A DNA stretch of 29,745 nt from a virus. The stretch spans positions 1-29,745 of the IMG/VR virus record IMGVR_UViG_3300032053_000364, one strand, 5' to 3'. The stretch's first letter is position 1. Each line of letters begins with the position of its first letter. Of the stretch, positions 1 to 5,959 are shown piece after piece. The notes below the pieces were generated by a model. It did no database searches, was not told the DNA's origin, and worked only from the letters and a program-made list of their open reading frames with translations. A program made the translations under genes and the position numbers.

Positions 1-1
1 C

Positions 2-1156
2 AACGGGATTGTCCGCGCGCTTGCCCGCGACGTTATCCGCCACCCCGATAACTGCCGTGCCGTCTGCGACTGGGGCAACATCATGTGGTTCAACGTCGGC
101 CTGGGGCTGTACGGCTACCTGGGGGGCACACTCGTCAACGTCGGGGCCAACGAGAAGCTCCGCCTGGAGGTCCCGAGCGCCGACGAAAGCGACCTCCAGG
201 GGCGGATTACCTGTGTTCTCGGCGGACATCCCCGCTGGCTCTTCGCAGTTATGAAGACGCTCTCGGGCAAGTATTTCCTGATGAAGTTCGACGGCGACCC
301 GACACCCGGCCGCGGCTGGCATCCGGTCTGGACGCCGGGCGGCACGACGGCGATCACGGCGCTCTACTGGTATCACGCTCAGGGACTTCCCCCCCGGCTG
401 ATGATGGCCGTGGGCAACTCTATTGCCTATATGAAGATGTCGGAATACTCCGACGACGGACTCCTCGATCCTTATTGCCGATTCACCTCCTACGGGACGG
501 TGGGGCTCCCGGCCCACTCCCTGAACCTGCCAAACGTCCAGAAGGCGTTTGTCGCCATTCACGCCGACATCGGGCATCGCTACCTGGTGGCCGGCGTTCC
601 CGTGATAGGGGAGGACGCTAGCGGGGAGACCTTCGTTGATCTCATCTACTCCGTCGACGGAGGGACAGAGGAGACCCTCGCCCGCGTCTACGAGGCCGGG
701 CTGGTGCACCGCGAGTTCAGCATCCCGACGACCGGAAAGTGGCTGGCGCTCAAGGTAGGGCTGGGCTCGTCAAACGTGAACGGCGAGAAGTGCGCCCTCG
801 TTCACCTTCTCATGGCCGAGGAGGAGCTCATCCTGCAACCGAGGCAGGAGTGGCAGGTAGATATCCTTGTCGGAGAGGGCATAGACCGGCGCGAGAGCCG
901 GGGCCTTGAACAGCAGTTGGTCGACCTGGAGACCGCGCGCGGCGCCGGGCCCGTGGACGTCACCACCATCCGGGGTGAACAGAAGGTCGGCATTGTCCGC
1001 GCCCTGCCAAAGCGGGAAGTCAACCCGCGGGAGAAAGAGATGTTCCCAACGTCGGCCTGGGTAGTGCCGGTGGTCATCAGGGAGTACGGGCCGCGGTCGG
1101 TAGCGTACTACTTCGACGACGACGAGGCGCGGTTCGACACAGCAACGTTCGCTTAG
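2..1156 (+). CDS. Tail-associated structural protein, 5' end cut by window
   Basis: The frame is open from base 2 and the first visible Met (base 83) lies mid-protein, so the true start is outside the window. About 384 residues are visible, ending in FDTATFA. The sequence is rich in Trp, Tyr and Gly and in short beta-strand-like segments, as in beta-propeller or beta-sandwich tail proteins. The last 130 residues contain charged stretches such as VDILVGEGIDRRESRG. No signal peptide or membrane segment is seen. It is followed after 12 bases by another rightward gene with a strong SD (GAGGGAGGG) and then by the lysis genes, the usual place for tail-tip or baseplate proteins. The tail role is inferred from context and composition, not from a recognised domain. 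Confidence 0.7.
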   Translation, partial: NGIVRALARDVIRHPDNCRAVCDWGNIMWFNVGLGLYGYLGGTLVNVGANEKLRLEVPSADESDLQGRITCVLGGHPRWLFAVMKTLSGKYFLMKFDGDPTPGRGWHPVWTPGGTTAITALYWYHAQGLPPRLMMAVGNSIAYMKMSEYSDDGLLDPYCRFTSYGTVGLPAHSLNLPNVQKAFVAIHADIGHRYLVAGVPVIGEDASGETFVDLIYSVDGGTEETLARVYEAGLVHREFSIPTTGKWLALKVGLGSSNVNGEKCALVHLLMAEEELILQPRQEWQVDILVGEGIDRRESRGLEQQLVDLETARGAGPVDVTTIRGEQKVGIVRALPKREVNPREKEMFPTSAWVVPVVIREYGPRSVAYYFDDDEARFDTATFA

Positions 1157-1168
1157 AGGGAGGGCATC

Positions 1169-1969
1169 ATGGGACTCTATCAGGCAACCCCAGGCGCGAA
1201 GATCACCGCGGCCGAGTGGAACACCTTCTACAACCTGCTCAAGGGCGTCGTGGGCGGAGAGGACACCGTGAGGCTGGCGGGCAACGTGGCCGACACCCTC
1301 TTGCTCCAGCCCAACACCGACCCCGCCAGCATCGTCAAGCTGTTCGGCATCAAGAAACAGGCGGGGACGGAGAGGTTCGCCCTGCGGTCGGACGGCATCC
1401 CCGTGCTGGCTGACCAGGCAGGGACGCCGGGAAGCCTTGAGAATGGGATGCTGTGGCGGAACTCGATCGGGTTCTACGGGCGGCTCGACGGGGTGACGGT
1501 GGAGCTGGGCATGTCAACGATACCCAAACTCACCTACACCACTCGCCTCGCGGGTGATCTGACGAGTACGGTGACGGCATTCGCTAACGCCACGGGGTTG
1601 TCCTTCTACATGCTTGCCAACACGGACTACTCCTTCGATGTGCGCCTGATCTTCCAAACCGCCGCGACGACCACGGGTATCAACCTTGCTATCAACGGCC
1701 CAGCGTCGCCGATATCGGTAGTCGCCCTTTGCGAAGTTGTGCAGGAAAGCCTCCTCCGAGTAGACGATTGTCGGTCATACGACAATGCCACTGCCTTTCT
1801 CACGACGGGGATTGACGCTGCGAATAGCGACAGCATCGCTACCATTCGGGGTATCGTTCGTAACGGCGCCAACGCAGGCAACCTCATCGTCCGCTTCGCA
1901 TCGGAAGTCGCGGCGAGTCAGGTCACGATAAAGGCCGGGTCCTTCATCCGCTGGCAACAACTCAACTAG
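1169..1969 (+). CDS. Putative tail fibre / appendage protein
   Basis: A 266-residue protein starting at an ATG behind GAGGGAGGGC. The N-terminus (ITAAEWNTFYNLLKGVVGG) is helical and resembles the short start segment seen in many phage tail appendage proteins. Residues 30-110 contain a passage about the entity having a value per element (VRLAGNVADTLLLQ, ENGMLWRNSIGFYGRLDG), a style common in phage fibre proteins. The C-terminal half is rich in Thr, Ala and Asn beta-strands and ends in FIRWQQLN, which would suit a jelly-roll-like head domain. It lies between a tail-type protein and two membrane proteins. A host-recognition role is an inference; no catalytic motif is visible. Confidence 0.6.
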   Translation: MGLYQATPGAKITAAEWNTFYNLLKGVVGGEDTVRLAGNVADTLLLQPNTDPASIVKLFGIKKQAGTERFALRSDGIPVLADQAGTPGSLENGMLWRNSIGFYGRLDGVTVELGMSTIPKLTYTTRLAGDLTSTVTAFANATGLSFYMLANTDYSFDVRLIFQTAATTTGINLAINGPASPISVVALCEVVQESLLRVDDCRSYDNATAFLTTGIDAANSDSIATIRGIVRNGANAGNLIVRFASEVAASQVTIKAGSFIRWQQLN

Positions 1970-1984
1970 CAGGAGGGGTGCGCC

Positions 1985-2203
1985 ATGAACCCGAAGGAGT
2001 GGGCAGAACTCGTTGGCAACCTGGGCATCGCGCCCGTGATCGCCCTCATCGTCCTGCTGCGGATAGAGCCGAGCATCCGCCGTTTGGAGAAGGCGATCCT
2101 CCTCTTCGTGGCCGCCAACGGTTCTACCCCGAAGCTAAAGAACAAGGCCCTAAAGACTCTCGGCATCGACCTGGCGGACATCCTGGAAGACGGGGAGGAA
2201 TAA
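1985..2203 (+). CDS. Small single-pass membrane protein, possible holin-like
   Basis: A 72-residue protein with a strong SD (AGGAGGGG) before the ATG. Residues 11-26 (GNLGIAPVIALIVLLR) form one hydrophobic segment. It is followed by a basic amphipathic helix and an acidic tail (DLADILEDGEE). It lies two bases before another small membrane protein and two genes before the endolysin, the classical position for holins or antiholins. Single-pass proteins of this size next to an endolysin can be antiholins or membrane-tethered accessory proteins. The lysis role comes from position only. Confidence 0.6.
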   Translation: MNPKEWAELVGNLGIAPVIALIVLLRIEPSIRRLEKAILLFVAANGSTPKLKNKALKTLGIDLADILEDGEE

Positions 2204-2205
2204 CC

Positions 2206-2415
2206 GTGTCCACTCGCGCCTTCAAGATAGCCTGGGCGAGCTGGGCGGCGGTCGGGGCAGGCCTAGAGGTCTGGGCGCTCAGGGACAAGGAGAAGGGCGA
2301 CACCCTCAGCGAGCAAATATGGGGGTTGTTCAAGTGGCCCGTGCTCTGGTGGACCGGCGCCGGGCTGCTGGTCTGGGCAGTGATTCACTTCCTGGGCAGA
2401 GGGAAGTACGGATAG
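2206..2415 (+). CDS. Small two-pass membrane protein, holin candidate
   Basis: A 69-residue protein starting at GTG, behind GGGGAGG and two bases after the previous stop. An in-frame upstream ATG at 1978 would overlap the whole preceding gene and is less likely. Two hydrophobic segments, about residues 6-24 and 44-63, flank a short charged loop (ALRDKEKGDTLSEQ), and the protein ends in a short basic tail (GRGKYG). Size, topology and position directly before the amidase fit a class II-type holin. Similar short proteins with a DTLSE-then-Trp-rich helix pattern occur near tail genes in other phages and are often unassigned, so the holin call is tentative. Confidence 0.6.
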   Translation: MSTRAFKIAWASWAAVGAGLEVWALRDKEKGDTLSEQIWGLFKWPVLWWTGAGLLVWAVIHFLGRGKYG

Positions 2416-2429
2416 AGAGGGAGGTCACC

Positions 2430-2990
2430 ATGCCGACAGTGAAGGCCTACGGTATCGAGGTCGCCGATGTGCGCTACCTGTTCCCCGACGCGCCAGACAG
2501 GAGGTGCTCGCTCTACCACCCGCCGGAGAACATCCAGGGGATCGCCCTGCACCACGACGGCATCCTCATGGCGCCGGGGGACATGGACTACAACGGCACC
2601 ACGCTCGACGAGGACATGGAGCGGCTCCTGGCGATCTACAACTCCGACCTGCAACGGCTCGGCGGCTTCCCGTACCACCTCGTCGGCTCGCCGAACGGTC
2701 GCCTCTTCTGGACCCGGTCTCTCTATACCTGGGGGGCTCACGTCGAGAGCATGAACGACCGTCTGCTTGGTATCGCCATCATGGGGGACTACCGCAAGGC
2801 AGAGCCGCCGGCGGGGGGGCTGTGCAGTCTCTCACTAGGCCTCATCGTCCTGTGGCGGTTTCTCGGGCACCTGGTGGGCGTCCAGGGACATCAGAAGTGG
2901 ACGGCGGGAACCGAGTGTCCGGGTCCCGCGCTGTGGCTGCCGAAGGTGCTAAAGTTCGCGGAGTTCAACGCGCCGCGCTTCCCCGCCTAG
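2430..2990 (+). CDS. N-acetylmuramoyl-L-alanine amidase endolysin (amidase_2/PGRP type)
   Basis: A 186-residue protein. The ATG at 2430, behind GAGGGAGGTC, is preferred over an upstream in-frame start that would overlap the membrane protein gene. It matches the zinc amidase_2/PGRP fold: IALHHDG with the first zinc His at 41 or 42, FPYHLVG around Tyr82, LLGIAIMGD at 112-120, and a C-terminal GHQKWTAGTECPG with His154 and Cys163 as the other zinc ligands. Proteins of this family cut the bond between N-acetylmuramic acid and L-alanine in peptidoglycan. No cell-wall-binding domain and no signal peptide are present, so it should need a holin to reach the wall. Its stop codon overlaps the stop of the convergent gene by four bases. 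Confidence 0.85.
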   Translation: MPTVKAYGIEVADVRYLFPDAPDRRCSLYHPPENIQGIALHHDGILMAPGDMDYNGTTLDEDMERLLAIYNSDLQRLGGFPYHLVGSPNGRLFWTRSLYTWGAHVESMNDRLLGIAIMGDYRKAEPPAGGLCSLSLGLIVLWRFLGHLVGVQGHQKWTAGTECPGPALWLPKVLKFAEFNAPRFPA

Positions 2991-3400
2991 TCGAACGTCG
3001 GCTCCGGCGGTAGAAGCTCCCCGCTCTTGTATCTGACCACACGCGCCTCTTCCTCGAGTGTGAGCGGCATGTTCGGCTCGTACCACCCCTGCGCCATCCC
3101 CTCGCGTCTCACGATCAGGAAAGCCCTGTCCGCCTGTTCTGCCGCGAAGAGCATCTCCAGATCCCGACGCCGTTCACTGAGAGAGAAGCGGCGCCGGCAC
3201 ACGGGGCAAGCGTACTCGCGGCGGTGTGCCGGCGTCATCTTCTGAGCTAAGGGCGATGTCGGGGCCTTGCTTAGCTGGATGCCGTGGCAGAGGAACACGG
3301 CCAGGTCGTCGTCTCGGTCGCGGGGCATGAGGTGGTACATCCGCATGGTGGGATAAACGATCTCAGCCAAGAGGAGCATGTCCCGCGGCGTTGCGGCCAT
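2987..3400 (-). CDS. Conserved-looking hypothetical protein with a CxxC motif
   Basis: A 137-residue protein, the last of a leftward cluster. The ATG is preceded by GAGGTGCAG, two bases after the upstream gene's stop. Residues 60-80 contain YACPVCRRRF (Cys65, Cys68), with Cys38-His39 earlier, so a small metal-binding site is possible. The rest is helical and charged, with RAFLIVRREGMAQGWYEPNMP in the C-terminal half. It converges with the endolysin, and no terminator hairpin is seen at the four-base stop overlap. I do not recognise the family. Confidence 0.6.
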   Translation of the reverse strand: MAATPRDMLLLAEIVYPTMRMYHLMPRDRDDDLAVFLCHGIQLSKAPTSPLAQKMTPAHRREYACPVCRRRFSLSERRRDLEMLFAAEQADRAFLIVRREGMAQGWYEPNMPLTLEEEARVVRYKSGELLPPEPTFD

Positions 3401-3402
3401 CT

Positions 3403-3717
3403 TTACTTCTGCACCTCATCCTCGAAGATGATCTCCAGCCGCTCCACTGTTCGCCCCGTGAACAACTCCGCCACCATCGCCAGGGTGTACTCCAGCGATT
3501 CGGTCGCCAGGAGAACGCCGGCGCCCTCGACTATGACGGCGTAGCCGACTGTGGCCGCGGCGTGGATCTCCACCCTCTTCGAGCGGGGGACCCTATCCGG
3601 TGGGCTCGTCGCCGGTGGGCTCTCCGAGGGGGGGTCCAGTGGGGTCTCCGGTCTCTCCGGCTTCGCCTTCCGCTTCGCCGCTATCGGGGTCGGCTCCGAC
3701 TGACGCTTCTGAGGCAT
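3403..3717 (-). CDS. Hypothetical protein with Pro/Lys-rich N-terminus
   Basis: A 104-residue protein starting at the ATG at 3717, behind a very good SD (AGGAGG, six bases away). A longer in-frame start at 3774 lacks this SD. The first 50 residues are low-complexity (KPERPETPLDPPSESPPAT). Residues 52-104 form an ordered-looking part, VEIHAAATVGYAVIVEG then LFTGRTVERLEIIFEDE, compatible with a small alpha-beta domain. It overlaps the upstream gene by 125 bases in another frame, both frames being low-complexity there. Function unknown. Confidence 0.55.
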   Translation of the reverse strand: MPQKRQSEPTPIAAKRKAKPERPETPLDPPSESPPATSPPDRVPRSKRVEIHAAATVGYAVIVEGAGVLLATESLEYTLAMVAELFTGRTVERLEIIFEDEVQK

Positions 3718-3943
3718 GGGATTCCTCCTGTTCCGGCTCGGCCTGCACTGGCTCGAACGGGTCTGCGACCGCATCGGTGCGGGGAACCGCCAGTCGGCCG
3801 ACGACGCGCAAACCGAAGCAGACCAGGCAGTACGTACCGTTGAGGTTCGGGGGGTCCTGCCCTTCCACGAGCAGGGCCTCGGGCCAGTGGTGCCCGACGC
3901 CGCAGCGGAACATCTCCCCCTTCTTAGCTCTCCTGACTTTCAT
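3593..3943 (-). CDS. Hypothetical zinc-ribbon-like protein with acidic tail
   Basis: A 116-residue protein with SD AGGAGAC before the ATG. The N-terminal 50 residues hold a likely metal site: FRCGVGHHW (Cys14, His18, His19) and TYCLVCFG (Cys39, Cys42). The C-terminal half is a disordered acidic Glu/Gly/Pro tail (GEAEGEAGETGDPTGP). The 3' end overlaps the next gene by 125 bases and the 5' end overlaps the gene before it by 20 bases, implying translational coupling. The fold suggests nucleic-acid or protein binding, but I see no specific family. Confidence 0.6.
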   Translation of the reverse strand: MKVRRAKKGEMFRCGVGHHWPEALLVEGQDPPNLNGTYCLVCFGLRVVGRLAVPRTDAVADPFEPVQAEPEQEESHASEASVGADPDSGEAEGEAGETGDPTGPPLGEPTGDEPTG

Positions 3944-4349
3944 GACGGTCTCCTTTCGTACCTTCGATGAACTCTGCCACTATCGCCCATCCCTTATCGA
4001 TCAGACGGTTGATGTGGCGACGGTAGGTGTGAAGGGCCCTCGCCGCTGCGTCCTGCCGACATCCCTTCACGTCGACAAGATAGACGGCGGCATGGGCCTC
4101 CGGGTCGACGAGTTTGAGCATCTCGAGGGCTTGGGTGAGCTGATAGCGGCTGAGGATGGAGCGGGATTCTACCTGTGCGCGGCGTAGGGTTTCGCGTTCT
4201 GGGTGGGAAGAGAGAGCGCCTTCATGCTGCCCGAGAAGGGGGGGCCACTCCGCGCGGACAGGGAACTCCCGCAGTTCCAGCCGCCAGAGCATCTTCGCGG
4301 CCTGGCGGTAGGCGCGCCCTAGCTGGAGCCACTTGTCGCGATCGGTCAT
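3924..4349 (-). CDS. Putative DNA-binding regulator with sigma-region-4-like HTH
   Basis: From the ATG at 4349 the protein has 141 residues. A longer TTG start at 4427 would coincide with the -35 box of the promoter at 4401-4427, so it cannot be used from that promoter. Residues 70-128 look like a sigma region 4 or ArpU/RinA-type helix-turn-helix: LTQALEMLKLVDPEAHAAVY, then GCRQDAAARALHTYRRHINR as the probable recognition unit. It heads the four-gene leftward cluster and lies near the integrase. A role in controlling phage transcription is inferred from the motif and position. The SD before 4349 is weak (AGG next to the ATG), so the exact start is unsure. Confidence 0.55.
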   Translation of the reverse strand: MTDRDKWLQLGRAYRQAAKMLWRLELREFPVRAEWPPLLGQHEGALSSHPERETLRRAQVESRSILSRYQLTQALEMLKLVDPEAHAAVYLVDVKGCRQDAAARALHTYRRHINRLIDKGWAIVAEFIEGTKGDRHESQES

Positions 4350-4400
4350 CCTGATGTGGACGTCGGGCCTGAACGCCGGAAAAGTACCGAGCACGACCTC

Positions 4401-4427
4401 ATTATACACGCTGGCGGAAAAAGTCAA
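4401..4427 (-). promoter_or_regulatory. Sigma70-like promoter for the leftward 4349-2987 cluster
   Basis: On the minus strand TTGACT (4427-4422) is followed after 15 bases by a perfect TATAAT (4406-4401). The spacer is two bases shorter than ideal. It lies 12 bases downstream of the stop of the small membrane gene at 4440 and about 45 bases before the ATG at 4349. Confidence 0.6.
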
Positions 4428-4439
4428 GAGGGGAGGGCG

Positions 4440-4616
4440 CTACCCCTTCACCACGCGCTTGACAAATGCCCAGGCCAGTCGGCAGGCGACGGCAACCATG
4501 AAAATAACCAGGCCCTCGAGGTCCTGATAGGCGATCGTGGCGACCAAGGCGACGACGATGATGACAACCCAGGCGCACCTTTCCCTGTTGCTGATGGACT
4601 TCCACAGTCGAGACAT
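4440..4616 (-). CDS. Small two-segment membrane protein (58 residues)
   Basis: A 58-residue ORF from ATG 4616 to TAG 4442-4440, behind a GGGGCAGGGG purine-rich SD. It starts MSRLWKSISNRERCAW. Hydrophobic stretches at about residues 15-29 (AWVVIIVVALVATIA) and 34-50 (EGLVIFMVAVACRLAWA) are followed by a basic end (FVKRVVKG). The positive-inside pattern fits two membrane helices with the tail in the cytoplasm. It lies just downstream of the integrase and may be co-transcribed with it. Small membrane proteins expressed from the lysogeny module are sometimes superinfection-exclusion proteins; that role is speculation here. Confidence 0.55.
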   Translation of the reverse strand: MSRLWKSISNRERCAWVVIIVVALVATIAYQDLEGLVIFMVAVACRLAWAFVKRVVKG

Positions 4617-4642
4617 AATCCCCTGCCCCCTTTCGTGCGCGA

Positions 4643-5500
4643 TTATACTACCCGCGTCAAGCGGTCGACGGGGTTGAATCTGCGTTGAGCCTCCAGCGCG
4701 CGGTCGGCGGCGAAATATCGCGCGTAGCGTAGGGACATGGCGATCGTGCCGTGCCCCAGGATTTCCTTTAGGTCGCCGACGTCCCCGCCGGCCGCTAGGA
4801 ACTCATGGGCGAAGGTGTGGCGGAAGCGGTGGACGTTAGCGCCGGCGACGCCCGCTCTTTCCCCCAGGCGTTCGACGAGGTGATAGAGCGAGTCGGAACG
4901 TAGGTGCCCGCCGTTCAGCCCCGGAAAGAGCCAGCCGCGGCGGATGTGCTCGGTGTACACGTAACCGTGTAGGGCATCGAGGACCCGTTGACCGGGGGCG
5001 ACGCGGCGGCTCTTGCCGCCCTTGCCGTTGCGGATGAGGATCGTTCCCTGCTCCCAGTCCACATCGCCCACCTCCAGGCAGACGAGCTCGTTCGCCCGCA
5101 TCCCCGTCGCCAGCAGGAGGAGGATGAACGTCCGGTCGCGGGGTCTGGGGGTGTCCCCCAGGAGTCGCCGGAGCTCGAGGTGGGAGTACGGGCGGATGGG
5201 CACGTCCCTTTCACGGGGCACGGGGATATCGGCGAGGGGGTTCTCAGCGCCTTGCCAGCGCAGGAATGAGCGCAGGGCGAAAAAATAACCTCTGACAGTC
5301 CAGCGGGCGTAGAGGCCGTAGAGGGAGGCGAGCCAGGGGGCAGCGAGTCCGGGGCAGGGGCAACGCCGGTTCTCTCGGCAGAAGCGGGCGAAGTTGCCCA
5401 GCGCCGAGAACGTTGTCTCTACAGTGTGAGGGCTCCTTCCTAGTGCTTGTAGGTGCTGGCGGTAGGCATCCGTGCTGGCCGCCCACGTCGAGCGTGCCAT
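4643..5500 (-). CDS. int: Tyrosine site-specific recombinase (phage integrase)
   Basis: A 285-residue XerC/XerD-type recombinase. I chose the second ATG (5500), because GGGAG lies six bases upstream of it but directly abuts the ATG at 5506. Residues 1-85 form the SAM-like core-binding domain (ALGRSPHTVETTFSALGNFARF). The catalytic domain shows ATGMRANEL (Arg135), NGKGGKSRRVA (Lys160 or Lys163), VHRFRHTFA (His224, Arg227), ILGHGTI (His250) and the nucleophile Tyr259 nine residues later. There is no N-terminal arm-binding domain of lambda type. It should recombine attP with the host attB, and a tRNA-Ala-like attP candidate lies about 500 bases upstream at 5998-6041. Confidence 0.9.
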   Translation of the reverse strand: MARSTWAASTDAYRQHLQALGRSPHTVETTFSALGNFARFCRENRRCPCPGLAAPWLASLYGLYARWTVRGYFFALRSFLRWQGAENPLADIPVPRERDVPIRPYSHLELRRLLGDTPRPRDRTFILLLLATGMRANELVCLEVGDVDWEQGTILIRNGKGGKSRRVAPGQRVLDALHGYVYTEHIRRGWLFPGLNGGHLRSDSLYHLVERLGERAGVAGANVHRFRHTFAHEFLAAGGDVGDLKEILGHGTIAMSLRYARYFAADRALEAQRRFNPVDRLTRVV

Positions 5501-5513
5501 GCACATCTCCCAA

Positions 5514-5539
5514 AGATACTATCGGCGGGGAAAGTATCT
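5514..5539. repeat. Inverted repeat between repressor and integrase
   Basis: AGATACT (5514-5520) and AGTATCT (5533-5539) form a perfect 7-bp inverted repeat with a 12-base loop, in the short gap upstream of the integrase start. It could be an integrase arm site, an operator or a weak transcription stop; nothing in the sequence decides between these. Confidence 0.4.
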
Positions 5540-5560
5540 GCCAAAGGGTAGAGGCCGGGG

Positions 5561-5812
5561 TTAGACGGCGGTCTTCACCTTCGGCGGGGACTCGTAGACT
5601 TTCACAGCGAGCATACCGACATCCACGCCGAGAGCAACCGCGAGACCTTCCAGGGTCTCACGCCGTGGGCGCTCCGAATCGCCTGTCTCGATGGCCTGGA
5701 CCGCCCGGAGGGTCAAGGGGTATCCCTTTTCTTGCCCGCGGGCGGCGGTCTGCTCCAGAGTGAGACCCTGCGAGATGCGAAGGCGCCGGACGAATTGACC
5801 GAGAGCTGTCAT
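5561..5812 (-). CDS. XRE-family HTH repressor, CI-like
   Basis: An 83-residue protein starting at ATG 5812 (MTALGQFVRRLRISQGL). A longer GTG start at 5851 would lie upstream of the promoter and is rejected. The helix-turn-helix covers residues 5-60: FVRRLRISQGLTLEQTAARG, then LTLRAVQAIETGDSERPRRE as the recognition and closing helices, and LEGLAVALGVDVGML. It has no C-terminal cleavage or dimerisation domain, so it is shorter than lambda CI and resembles small single-domain XRE repressors. It faces the rightward early promoter, with palindromes between them, and precedes the integrase in the same direction. It is the likely keeper of lysogeny, although a Cro-like or antitoxin-type role cannot be excluded. 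Confidence 0.75.
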   Translation of the reverse strand: MTALGQFVRRLRISQGLTLEQTAARGQEKGYPLTLRAVQAIETGDSERPRRETLEGLAVALGVDVGMLAVKVYESPPKVKTAV

Positions 5813-5819
5813 AGAATCC

Positions 5820-5848
5820 ACGGTAGCAGGTCGACCGCGTTTTGTCAA
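5820..5848 (-). promoter_or_regulatory. Repressor promoter giving a near-leaderless transcript
   Basis: On the minus strand TTGACA (5848-5843) is separated by exactly 17 bases from TACCGT (5825-5820). The expected start site falls at about 5812-5814, at the repressor ATG, so the mRNA would be leaderless, as for lambda cI from PRM. No SD precedes the ATG. Confidence 0.55.
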
Positions 5849-5883
5849 CACTTCGGGCCACCCTTCTTGAAATATATTTTGCC

Positions 5884-5904
5884 CAAGGGGGGTTTACCCC
5901 CTTG
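5884..5904. promoter_or_regulatory. Operator candidate 1 (perfect inverted repeat over -35)
   Basis: CAAGGGGG (5884-5891) and CCCCCTTG (5897-5904) are perfect 8-bp arms around a 5-base centre. The right arm overlaps the -35 box TTGACA (5902-5907) of the rightward promoter, so a bound repressor would block RNA polymerase. The XRE repressor at 5561-5812 is the obvious candidate ligand. Confidence 0.5.
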
Positions 5905-5929
5905 ACAAGACTTACCCAATGGGTACAAT
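5902..5929 (+). promoter_or_regulatory. Rightward early promoter (PR-like)
   Basis: TTGACA (5902-5907), a 16-base spacer and TACAAT (5924-5929) make a strong sigma70-type promoter with a start near 5936. It diverges from the repressor promoter and carries two palindromes. It points into the long early operon that begins at 6388. Confidence 0.75.
5913..5925. promoter_or_regulatory. Operator candidate 2 (perfect palindrome over -10)
   Basis: TACCCA-A-TGGGTA is a perfect 13-base palindrome lying in the spacer and touching the -10 box of the early promoter. Its sequence differs from the 5884-5904 repeat apart from runs of C and G, so the two may bind different proteins. Confidence 0.5.
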
Positions 5930-5959
5930 GAAGGGGCACAGAAATAGGGAGAGCTTGGG

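Noticed and set aside
3924-4427. 167-residue version of the HTH regulator starting at TTG 4427
   Set aside because: The TTG is the first part of the -35 box of the promoter, so it would not be in that transcript.
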